Part shown: in pieces, positions 42,561-51,348 of the stretch
Numbering within the stretch: the stretch's first letter is position 1
How the letters are laid out: each line of letters begins with the position of its first letter
Assembly: GCA_963813345.1 (NCBI GenBank)
Contig: CAWEYR010000019.1
Coordinates: 182,891-246,890, forward strand
Direction: 5' to 3'
Length of the DNA: 64,000 nucleotides
Source of the DNA: CAWDDA01 sp963813345
Lineage (GTDB): Bacteria; Acidobacteriota; Blastocatellia; RBC074
Made by a program: the position numbers and the translations under genes
The notes under the pieces: model-generated
Database searches by the model: none
What the model saw: the letters and a program-made list of their open reading frames with translations, nothing else
What the model was told of the DNA's origin: nothing

Positions 42561-44257
42561 GTGTCCATCCCCAGACGTCTCGCATTGGTTCTCATCCTCG
42601 TTTTCGCTCTTGTTCCCCTTGTTGGGAGGCACCGATTCGCGTCGGCGCAGGAACTGAAGCTCGGAAATGTAACTTTTCCCAACTCGGGCTCACCTCAGGC
42701 GCAGGATGCTTTTCTTCGTGGGCTCGCTGCGCTTCATTCATTCTGGTACCAGAAGCAGTAGAGGCATTTCGAGAAGCATCTCGAGTCGATCCAGGTTTCG
42801 CGATGGCTTACTGGGGTGAGGCCATGACGTATAACCACCCCGTTTGGGCTGAGCAGAACGCCGAAGCTGCGAGAAAGGCCCTGGCGAACATAACCGCAAC
42901 GTCCCGGCTCAGTCCACGTGAAGCCGCCTATGTTGGCGCGGTGCGCATTCTCTACGGTGAGGGTGACAAGCTTGCGAGGGACCAGGCATACGAACGAGCA
43001 ATGCAGAAGATATACCTCGACTATCCGGATGATCTCGAAGCAGCCGCGTTCTATTCACTGGCACTGTTGGGAGCAGTACGGCCTGTTGATAAAGGATTTT
43101 CGCGTCAGATGCGGGCTGGTGCCATTGCGCTCGAGGTCTATCGCAAGAATCCGAATCATCCAGGGGCTGCGCACTACGTGATTCATTCCTTTGACGATCC
43201 TGAGCACGCGATCCTTGCACTTCCCGCCGCGCGCGAATACGCAAAGATTGCTCCTGCTGCAAATCATGCTCAGCACATGCCTTCTCACATATTCTTTCAG
43301 CTTGGGATGTGGCCTGAGGCCGCAGCATCGAACGAAACTGCCTGGCGTGTTTCAGAGGAGTGGGTTAGCAGGAAACACCTCGATCTGTCATTGCGTGACT
43401 ATCACAGCTATTACTGGCTGACCTACGTCTATTGCCAGCAGGGTCGATACGAGAAAGCTGAGAACCTTGTCAGGGTACTTCGTCAGACGATTACAGCAAA
43501 CGGAGCCGCCAGCGTGCGACGGTACGACGATCCGGCTTCCGCTTTCATTATCGAATCTCAGAAGTGGCAGAGCGCGGACGAGCTGATGTCAAAGCCGCCG
43601 ACCGCGCCGGTTGCTGGTGCTGCCGGTGGCGACGACGGTGGAGGTGAACATGCGCATCACGGTGGGCCTGCGACTCAGTCGGCAGCTGCGAAGCCTGCAG
43701 CGGCCGCGCCGCGGCGCGATGCTCGACGGGCAGCCGCACTACCACCGTTTATTCGCGCGTATGCGAGCGCATCGCGAGGCGACGCGAATGCTGAAAAGCT
43801 GCTCAGTGAGCTTCGATCGCTGCGTGAGGCGGAAGGTTCGGCCGATGCCTACTACGCAAAAACACTGGAAATACGCGAACTGGAGGTGTCCGCGGTCATT
43901 TCGGCTGGAAAGAATGATTTTGAGACCGCGATAACGACTATGAAGCGCGCGACTGCCCTTGAGGAAGAGATGGCGCCGCCATCCGGTCCCGCGATCAAGC
44001 CGTCGCACGAGCTCTTTGGCGAGATTCTCTTGCGGGCTGGCAAGGGTAAAGATGCGACTATGCAGTTTGCGAAATCGCTCGAGCGCCAGCCAAATCGGGC
44101 GCGGTCCCTCATCGGGATGGCTCGTGCTTGCGCAGCGAGCGGCGACAAGGCCCGGGCTAACGAAGCTTATTCAAAGCTGGTAGAGATTTGGCGCTGGGCG
44201 GATGCCGACTTGCCGGAACTCAAAGAAGCAAAGGCCTATCTTGCACGCACAAAGTAG
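42561..44257 (+). CDS. secreted TPR protein, one frameshift
   Basis: About 565 residues; GTG 42561 is supported by AAAGGAG 8 bases upstream. A signal peptide (LALVLILVFALVPLVGRHRFASAQ) is followed by GNVTFPNSGSPQAQDAFLRGLAALHSFWY. One base problem near 42757 creates a stop, after which VEAFREASRVDPGFAMAYWGEAMTYNHPVW continues. TPR-like helices run to the end (EAAAFYSLALLGAVRP, HPGAAHYVIHSFDDPEHA, HAQHMPSHIFFQLGMWPEAAASNETAW, ARSLIGMARACAASGDKARA), with a His/Gly/Ala-rich insert near 43640. A common acidobacterial secreted family of unknown role. Confidence 0.8.
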
Positions 44258-44285
44258 TGCCTGCCGGTGTGGCGAGGCACCTTCG

Positions 44286-44314
44286 TTGACAGAGGATAGT
44301 GTGGACGATAGTAT
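44286..44314 (+). promoter_or_regulatory. sigma-70-type promoter of tRNA-Ala
   Basis: TTGACA at 44286-44291 and TAGTAT at 44309-44314 with exactly 17 bp between. The expected start of transcription is ~8-10 bp before the mature tRNA 5' end at 44330. The -35 is perfect. Confidence 0.75.
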
Positions 44315-44329
44315 TCTCGGGTACTTTTT

Positions 44330-44399
<70 letters not shown>

Positions 44400-44402
<3 letters not shown>

Positions 44403-45122
44403 CTTTAGAATCAACGGTTTACGGCAGGTCATCCGGGCCTGCCTTTTTTGTTTTGTGAGCGATTTGTGACAATTCTCTTCAGAGTCGACCAGCGTGTCGA
44501 CGGCGCGTCGCGTTCCTTCTTCGGTTCCATGAGGATACCGAGCGGTCATCTGGATCGTCGCGTGGCCGAGGATCGCGGCAATCGTGAACGGCTCGACGCC
44601 ATTGTCATTGAGGCGAGTCGCGGCCGTATGCCGGAGGTCATGAACCCGGGAGGTTCGAAATCTCCGCCTCACGTACCACCCTCGCCCAATTTCTCTTCAG
44701 TATCCGAGATGCTTGTCAGTTCGATCGCTAGCAAATACAAACTCCTCCGAACTCCCAAGTGACTTGAGCAACTTGAGCTCAGCGACGACAAGAGAATTCA
44801 TCGGAATCGCTCGCGATCGACCAGATTTGCTCTTTGGAATGTTAATCAGTTCCCGAAAGAAGTCGACGTGCTCCCACCGTAGACCGAGAATCTCTCCTCT
44901 CCGCATTCAGCGTGAGCACGTAACGACACTGTCAAGCGGCGGCCACTTTTTGACGGCGGTCATCAAACGGACTTCCTCGTCCGAAGTGAGATAGCGAGTC
45001 CGAAGGTTGTCCTGGCGAAGTCTCTTTACTCGCGAACACGGATTGACCGTAGTGATTCCGCCGTCAATTGCAAGTGAGAATATCTTCGAAGGATAACGAC
45101 CCTGCGTCTCCGTGACCTTCAC
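44400..45122 (-). pseudogene. tyrosine recombinase (integrase), frameshifted remnant
   Basis: Phage/island-type tyrosine integrase broken into three frames. Part 1 (45122-44907): SRVKRLRQDNLRTRYLTSDEEVRLM; part 2 (44906-44697): MRRGEILGLRWEHVDF, with the first catalytic Arg, and SKSGRSRAIPMN; part 3 (44672 onward): VHDLRHTAATRLNDNG (HxxR) and ILGHATIQMTARYPH (His and Tyr). Breaks lie near 44907 and 44697. Residues before ~45122 (SAM-like N-terminal domain) are missing or unreadable. The last frame runs through the tRNA-Ala gene on the opposite strand, the usual placement of an integrase next to its tRNA attachment site. Probably inactive. Confidence 0.85.
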
Positions 45123-45376
45123 GCACCGTCAAATGCGCCCGTCCGCCTGGATCTCTTCACGAATCGGTTGTTGGATAGCCCGCTCGCTCCATCCACTCGT
45201 CTGGATGATGGCTCGGTCTGGACGCTTCCTGAACCTCAAGAAAGTACCGAGTGAGCCTCACATAAGCAGTGTACCAGAAGAGCCAATGTGAGCTCGCGTA
45301 TCAGCCGAACTATGTCTATCTGGTTCGTTTTTTTTGGTGACACAAATTCGGTTGTGACCGATTTGTGAGCGGTTTT

Positions 45377-45532
45377 TCACCGGAGGCCTAGTCCCTCGAC
45401 CGCAAGGTGTGTCCGTTCGTTTGTCGCATGGGCGTATCTTGCAGTCATCGCGATCCTGACACCCAAGATCGCCAAAAGGGCGTAACCGTCCGTTCCGGCA
45501 TCTGGCAATCGCGTAGCTGCCATATGCCGCTT
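45377..45532 (-). pseudogene. integrase C-terminal fragment (minus strand)
   Basis: About 50 residues of a second tyrosine recombinase: KRHMAATRLPDAGTDGYALLAILG, then IAMTARYAHATNERTHLAVEGL. The HxxR motif is degraded (KRHMAATR) but the Tyr motif ARYAH remains. It begins at a small palindrome near 45535 where it meets the oppositely oriented fragment. Too short to function. Confidence 0.75.
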
Positions 45533-45754
45533 ATCCGCGCGCGGCATAAGCGACATACTTTCGCCAGTCGTGCGGCAATGTCGGGCGTTGATCTGGTCAC
45601 ACTCGCAGCATTGCTCGGCCACAGCAAGATTCAAATGGTGCTCAGATACGCGCTCCCGACCGAGGAGCATCAGGTCAATGCAATTAGGAAGTTGGAGGAC
45701 TTCTCGATAGCGCAGCAGGGGGCTCAGGTGCATAGTGCGGCCCTGATTCAGTGA
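45527..45754 (+). pseudogene. integrase C-terminal fragment (plus strand)
   Basis: Third tyrosine-recombinase remnant: RHKRHTFASRAAMSGVDLVTLAALLGHSKIQMVLRYALPTEEHQVNAIRKLE, an almost complete C-terminal catalytic end with HxxR-like KRHTFASR, GHSKIQM and Tyr in LRYA. Nothing upstream in this frame resembles the rest of an integrase. It is head to head with the minus-strand fragment at 45377-45532. Confidence 0.78.
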
Positions 45755-45791
45755 CCGAGACCTGTATCCGAAAACGTAACTATTAGGCGTT

Positions 45792-45863
45792 GATACTGAG
45801 TGATACCAAGTAATGAAAGACGCTGAGAAACCTATATTTCGCAAGCTTGTAACACTCAGTATC
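45792..45863. repeat. inverted GATACTGAGTG repeat near attachment scar
   Basis: GATACTGAGTG (45792-45802) and CACTCAGTATC (45853-45863) are perfect 11-bp inverted copies; the left copy is followed by a second GATAC. They lie 27 bp before the tRNA-Cys fragment. They could be recombinase arm sites of the lost element. Confidence 0.55.
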
Positions 45864-45889
45864 ACCCAGTGCAAAATGCCTGAACTGAA

Positions 45890-45930
<41 letters not shown>

Positions 45931-46027
45931 CCTTTCCTTAACGTCCGAGGAATGCGATGAGGCGGTCACCGAGCGTCCCCGCGCCAGCTCAGGCCATCAT
46001 GACCTCCAAGAAATTGATGGTAATGGA

Positions 46028-47247
46028 TCAATCCTGTTGCCGCTTCTCCGACTCGCGTTGCCGTTTCTCCAGCTCGACCGCCGCATGATCGACCTGCGCA
46101 GCCTTGGTGCCCAAGTTACGTCGTTCGGCAGGATCAACGGTGGCCTTTTGCTTTTCGCGGTAGAGCAGACCCTGATAGTACATAGCATCAACGTAGTCTG
46201 GCTTGGCCGCCAAAGCTTGGTTGATGAACTCCAACCCCTGCTGCACGCAGGCGTCGAACTTTTGTATGTCGACCGCGCTGGTGAAACGGCGCAGATGAAA
46301 GGGGTCGGTGGCGCGCTTATTGGCGTATTTGCGCGTTAGCTGGTAGGCGCAATCCCAGCGGTTGATTGCCAATACGTAATAGCCCTCGGCCAACGATTGC
46401 TTCGTGACGCATTCGCTCTGGACGCGTTTGAGCAGCCACTGCTCGCTTTGGGTTACGTCGCCAACAGTGTTAGCCGCAACAGCGAGAGCTGTCAGCACCC
46501 TATCTTTGAACTGGCAATCGGTCGCCAACTGATAAGCCTTCTGAAATGCGGGCAGCGCTGTCTGCAGGTCGGCACGTAACGCCGCGTCCCGGGCTTGATT
46601 CTGTTTAACTGCTTCCTCCATCTGTTTCAGCTCTGCAGCCGAGAGGCGCAGAGGCTTCTCCCCATGGCCTGGCAGCGGAGGAGGAGGCGGCGGCGGCGGG
46701 GGCGGCAGCGCCAGATCAAAGACGCTGCAGGTCTCGTGTCGCTTGCAGAACGCCAGGCCATAAAGCAGCCAGGCGAGCGCGCTGTCGGGCGCGGCTTGCG
46801 TCAGTGTTTTGAAGAAAGGCACAGGATCGGCACCGTCAAGATGCTCAAGCAATTCACCACCGGGCGCCAGCGCGTATTGCCCCGCGGACGGCATGAGTTT
46901 GCCGGAGTTGAAAGAGTGGTTCCCCGCGGCATCGCTGAACCGCAGCACGAAAAGGTACTGCTGCGCGCGCACGTCGCGCAGCGGCCAGGCCAAAGTTTGA
47001 TCGCCGCGTCCGGCAGTTTCAAAAACCTTCTGCTCGTCGGCGGTGACAATCACCAGACGGATTTCAGCGACAGCGGGCTGAAACTCTTTCTTTACGGTGA
47101 AGCTGATTTGCTCGCTGTTGGCCTTGATATCGAGTAGAGGAGGACCGTCTTGACTTGTCTGGTCGAGGTCTGCGCCGGCGCCGTGAGGTGATTGACGCAG
47201 ATGAGCGCCGCCAGCAGCATGCCGACCAACAGCGAACGCGATTGCAT
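46028..47247 (-). CDS. secreted TPR-like protein, one frameshift
   Basis: About 406 residues after joining near 47150. ATG 47247 has AAGGAG upstream and begins a signal peptide (SLLVGMLLAALICVNHLTAPA). The second frame starts VTADEQKVFETAGRGDQTLAWPLRDV and includes a run of ten prolines (~46680-46710), then helices of TPR character (ALPAFQKAYQLATDCQFKDRVLTALAVAANTVGD, SLAEGYYVLAINRWDCAYQL, LEFINQALAAKPDYVDAMYYQGLLYREKQ) and a charged end (ELEKRQRESEKRQQD). A tetratricopeptide protein of unknown partner; located in the accessory region just past the tRNA-Cys scar. Confidence 0.72.
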
Positions 47248-47446
47248 CACAAGCTCCTTATCGGGGATGAATCCCGCGCGCCACTTGGCCAAGCAGCCGC
47301 GCTTGGGTGAAAAGATGTGCACGCAGAAATCTTTCAAGTTGTCGAGCCTGAGACAGCGCTTTCTCTTTCAACCGCATATCCGCATGCACGTACATCTGCG
47401 TTGTTCCATAGATTCGTGCACCAGCCAGGACACTATCACGGAGCGA

Positions 47447-47810
47447 TCAATGCAGGCAACGCACGTGGGCACCGGTTCCAAGCACGACATCCTGGCAGTT
47501 GAGCCCACGCTCGCTCACTTCTCGTTCTCGCAGCCTTGTCACGCGAATCTCTGAGTCATGTATCAAGAATACGACCAGTAAGAACGAGTCTTTCAGTTCA
47601 CGTCCCCAATTTCTGACGCAGCCGGCGACTACAGCCGATGAAGCTTTACAAAGGTCAGCAAGAATGAGCTGAAGCCACGCCGCAGGATCACGCTTCACTT
47701 CATAGGGTGGATCCGTTGGAATCCAGTAGTAATCGTCCGCGTCGAGAAACGAACTGCCAAGGCGCACTGAAAGAGCCCGACCTAACGTTGTAGTGCCTGA
47801 TCGAGACCAC
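47447..47810 (-). pseudogene. truncated P-loop kinase-like ATPase
   Basis: C-terminal ~105-120 residues of an adenylate-kinase-like P-loop protein: LGSSFLDADDYYWIPTDPPYEVKRDPAAWLQLI, then VVAGCVRNWGRELKDSFLLVVFLIHDSEIRVTRLREREVSERG. Upstream bases still encode SGTTTLGRALSVRLG, the tail of a Walker A motif, after which the gene is cut off at ~47810 beside a run of 14 A and the stop of the amine oxidase. Without a complete P-loop it cannot work. Confidence 0.7.
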
Positions 47811-47821
47811 CAGTTACTAGT

Positions 47822-47835
47822 AAAAAAAAAAAAAA
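47822..47835 (+). repeat. homopolymer of 14 A
   Basis: A14 between the truncated P-loop kinase and the amine-oxidase stop. It is the longest homopolymer I noticed in the window and sits exactly at a gene truncation, so it may mark a joined contig end or a retained insertion scar. Confidence 0.8.
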
Positions 47836-47836
47836 G

Positions 47837-49028
47837 TCAGAGCGCTACGTTGATCTCCCGCGCAGCCCGATTCCCAGATTCAAGTGCCCCCTGCATCCAG
47901 GATGACCAGGATGAAGTATGCTCACCTGCGAAATGCACGTGCCCTTCCGGCGGCTTTATGTATTTTAGTTGATCTTCGGTAGGATGTGCCCACCCGCCGC
48001 GCACCCATTTGTCATCTGCCCAATGCACTTCCACCCGGGTTTCAAAGTTTTCAGATGTGCCAGGAAATACTCGCTCAAGAGCGTCGACTACGACCCGCAG
48101 GCGCCTGCTTTCGGGAGATCTCTCGAGTTCGCCGGTGACGGGTCGTGCCTGAGATAGCATTGCATAATGCCGCGTGTACCCGCTTGATTGAACGTGGACG
48201 GCCAAATCTCAGCCGGTTGATCCGTAATCGCGAAGCCGTTGGTTTTCGGCCCCTCCCAGAACCTCCCGCGGCATTGCAAGAAGATGCGTGATACGGAGTC
48301 ATAGGCTAGTTCCTTGAGGATTTTTGATTTTGGCGGTGAGAATTGCGGCGCGACTTCAATACCCTTGAGGACTGAAAAGGGAATGGTGCAGACCATCCGA
48401 TCCGCTGCCAATGACTCCGGTACTCCCCGTCGTGAGAAATAGACGCGCACACCACGGGCATTGTGTTCTATTTTCGTAACAGGAGCATTGTAGAGAATTC
48501 TGTCTCCGAGCCGCGCCGCAAATGCGTTAGGAAGCGAATCGTTACCGCCTTTGATCTCAAACCAACCATCCTGGGGGCCGAGTTGCACGCCTACATGCCT
48601 GGCGACGAAATTGGAAAACTCCTTCCACCTGACCTCCCTCCGCTTACCTCCGCGGTAATGAAGGAAGCGGTCGTCTTGCGGATAGAAAGGAATGAGAGTG
48701 AGGTTAAAGAGTCGGGTGTATTTTATTGTCCACTCGTGGCTCATCGGAATACGTGCTGCGCCAGCCTCGACATGCAAATCATCGGCGAATGGCTCACGCA
48801 ACGTATGGACGCGACCACCCGAGTACGAACGCGCCTCAAGGTAACAGTCACATCATGTCCTGCCTGGGTCAGTTCGTAAGCAGCACACAAGCCCGCCAGT
48901 CCCGCGCCGGCAACTATGACTTTCTTAGGAACGTTAGTTCGTTCCGATCTGCCGTGAAATGCCGAAAGAGTTGCGGCAGTAAAAACCCCCCGCTTCAAGA
49001 AATCTCTGCGGTCGATGCGTTGTCTCAC
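47837..49028 (-). CDS. flavin monoamine oxidase, two frameshifts
   Basis: FAD-dependent amine oxidase, ~397 residues when joined, shorter than the usual 450-500. The GTG start 49028 gives a Tat-like signal (RRDFLKRGVFTAATL), then the dinucleotide fold KKVIVAGAGLAGLCAAYELTQAGHDVTV. A break near 48842 hides LEARSYSGGRVHT; the next frame has EAGAARIPMSHEWT, GGNDSLPNAFAARLGDRI and DRMVCTIPFSVLKGIE. A second break near 48130 precedes the end with FPGTSENFETRVEVHWADDKWVRGGWAHP and VHFAGEHTSSWSSWMQGALESGNRAAREI, the typical FAD-contacting C-terminus. Probably exported; the substrate amine is unknown. Confidence 0.83.
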
Positions 49029-49369
49029 TTTGCCTCGTTATTTCCCATGTTACTCCACATTTGAGTCGTATCCCATTTCTTTGTTGCATTAATCCACAGA
49101 ATCGTACTCTCCAGTATTGATTTATCTCTTCAGATTGCCGGTCAGGAGCAAAGCAATCAGGCATTGCGTTGCCAAAAAGTCTACGAGCCTCTTCGATCTC
49201 AACCTCTCTAGCAGTCTTGCCCGATAGAGCGGTTGCGAGGAAACTGAGCCGACTCTTTTCGTTCGCTTTCCTGGGATTGTGCGCTGGACTTTGCTACATC
49301 TACGCGTATTATCAGTTTCAATCGCTGCCAGGTATCGCGTCGTTGCATCTGATAGCTCTCGGAGGAAAA

Positions 49370-50686
49370 TTGAAAGCAGTGACACCTTCAAGAAAAATAC
49401 CGCGACGCCGTTTTGTCAAACTGCTTGCTACATCAGCGGCGGGGCCTTGTTTCATCCCGAGCGGCGTTATCGCTGGACCTGGTCGGCCCGGGGCTAACGA
49501 TCGGATCGTGACGGCGAACATTGGCGTCGGTGGGATGGGAAGCACCCACGTTTACGAAGATGCTGCCGCCATTTGCGACGTGGACGAGGAACATCTCGCG
49601 AAAGCTGCTAAGAGAGTTACGAAGGGCTCCCCCGCGTTCTACAAAGATTACCGACGCATCCTTGACCGGAAAGATATCGACGCAGTGTTCATCGGGACTC
49701 CGGACCATTGGCACGCGCTGATGACCGTTCACGCGTGCCAGGCCGGCAAGCACGTCTATTGCGAGAAGCCCACGGCTCGCACTATCGAAGAAGGTCGCGC
49801 GATGGTCAACGCCGCCCGGTACTACAACCGAGTCGTGCAGATCGGCCTTCAGGGGCGCTCGAACGCGAACGCGCGTGCAGCGTGCGAGTATGTCCGCAAT
49901 GGGATGCTCGGACGCGTCTCGCGCGTTGAGCTCTGGCACCCCGTCAATCACTCGACCAGGGAATGGGGCCAGTCGCAGACCCCTCCGAGGCATCTTGACT
50001 GGGAGATGTGGCTGGGACCAGCTCGATGGCAGCCCTACCATCCGCTCCGCTGCCATTTCAACTTCCGCTGGTTTATGGAGATCGGGGGAGGTTTCATCCG
50101 CGATCGCGGCAACCATGTGCTCAGTATCGTCTCCTGGCTGCTGAATAACGACGATTACACAGGGCTTGTTAAGGTTGAAGCTACCGGTACCCCGAAGGTC
50201 GAAGGGCTTTACGACGTCCCAGCCACTTTCGAGGCGCGCTGGGAGTTTGGCAATTCCGACTGGTCCGTGACGTGGAGCCAGCCAGGCCAGCCGAACCCCC
50301 GATTTCCGGGCGAATGGGGAGCGACTTATTACGGCGACAAGGATAGCTTAGTAGTTCTCGGCGGTGACGGCGGTTGTTCAACTGAGGAAAAGGCCCTGAA
50401 GTTCCAGGTCCCGTCCGGTGGTGTGCACGTGAATTTGCATCCAAGTACGACGACAAGAGCTACAGATCGCCACCGTCTCAATTTCCTGGACTGTATCCGC
50501 ACGGGGCAACGGCCGGTTATGGATGTCGAGATCGGTCAACGCACTGTTGCGCTGTGCAACATCGCCAACATCTCCTATGTTACCGGTCGGAAGCTGGTAT
50601 TCGACCTGGCCACCGAGAGGTTCGTGGGAGACGAAGAAGCGAATCGCATGCTGAGCGTTCCTTACCGGGCGCCTTGGAGCTTGTAG
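49370..50686 (+). CDS. Tat-exported Gfo/Idh/MocA oxidoreductase
   Basis: 438 residues from TTG 49370, chosen because GGAGG lies 4 bases upstream; the longer frame to 49169 has no such site. The N-terminus PRRRFVKLLATSAAG is a twin-arginine signal. The NAD(P)-binding domain contains IGVGGMGSTHVYEDAAAICDVD, DAVFIGTPDHWHALM and the hallmark VYCEKPTART; the substrate domain has MEIGGGFIRDRGNHVLSIVSWLL and DRHRLNFLDCIRTGQRPVMDVEIG. Exported members of this family act on sugars or polysaccharide derivatives, sometimes without releasing the cofactor. A HEAT-repeat gene follows after 45 bp, probably in the same transcript. Confidence 0.85.
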   Translation: MKAVTPSRKIPRRRFVKLLATSAAGPCFIPSGVIAGPGRPGANDRIVTANIGVGGMGSTHVYEDAAAICDVDEEHLAKAAKRVTKGSPAFYKDYRRILDRKDIDAVFIGTPDHWHALMTVHACQAGKHVYCEKPTARTIEEGRAMVNAARYYNRVVQIGLQGRSNANARAACEYVRNGMLGRVSRVELWHPVNHSTREWGQSQTPPRHLDWEMWLGPARWQPYHPLRCHFNFRWFMEIGGGFIRDRGNHVLSIVSWLLNNDDYTGLVKVEATGTPKVEGLYDVPATFEARWEFGNSDWSVTWSQPGQPNPRFPGEWGATYYGDKDSLVVLGGDGGCSTEEKALKFQVPSGGVHVNLHPSTTTRATDRHRLNFLDCIRTGQRPVMDVEIGQRTVALCNIANISYVTGRKLVFDLATERFVGDEEANRMLSVPYRAPWSL

Positions 50687-50731
50687 TACTGTGGTCTTCC
50701 AGAGTTGCAAGGAGACTATGCGAGATTGGAA

Positions 50732-51275
50732 ATGAGCACCATTGATGCGAAAAGCGAGCGCGACAAAGCCGCACTCCAGACATTTCTAGAAAATCTGGGT
50801 AGCGAGAACGGCGAAACGAGGGCCGCCGCAATCTCGGCCGCGCAAGGCATTGGTGCTGACGGGGTTCTCCCGCTGGCTAAGATGATCGGAGGGGACTAAC
50901 CTGGCGGCGGCGAAGGCCGCCTGCGAAGCCCTAAAAAGGATCGTTCACCACGCGGCTCGTCCAGGCGCGGCCGCGGAAGCGAAAGCCGTCTCGACTCATC
51001 TGCTTCGACTCGCGACGAGCGATCAAGCGGTTGCAGTCCGGCGAGAGGCCATCCATCTCCTTGGCTACGTTGCACACGAGCACCAGGCAGAAAGGATCGC
51101 AAGTCTGTTGCGCAATCCGGTACTGCGTGAAGATGTGCGCCAGACATTACAGCTGATACCAGGCAGGAAGGTAGACACGGTCCTGGAAGATGCCCTAAGC
51201 GCTGCACCGCCCGATTTCGCAGCTGCTATCAAGTTGACGCTAAAACATCGGAGCGGAGTAAAAGATAAGAAATGA
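50732..51275 (+). CDS. HEAT-repeat protein, one frameshift
   Basis: About 180 residues when the frame is corrected at ~50898, where one extra T gives a stop after MIGGD. First part: DKAALQTFLENLGSENGETRAAAISAAQGIGADGVLPLAKMIGG; continuation: NLAAAKAACEALKRIVHHAARPG, AVRREAIHLLGYVAHEHQAERIASLLRNPVLREDVRQTLQLIPG, ending GVKDKK. The alternating helix pairs with conserved Ala, Leu and Arg are HEAT-like. No signal peptide. The continuation has no start codon of its own, so it is easily missed. Pairing of a HEAT protein with the Gfo/Idh/MocA enzyme suggests a shared complex, but this is inference. Confidence 0.7.
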
Positions 51276-51348
51276 AGACTCTCAAAAACGGTGGACACGC
51301 CTCCCGATAAGCATAAGTAGGCTTAATGGGCTCGCGCGTTTCATGGTC

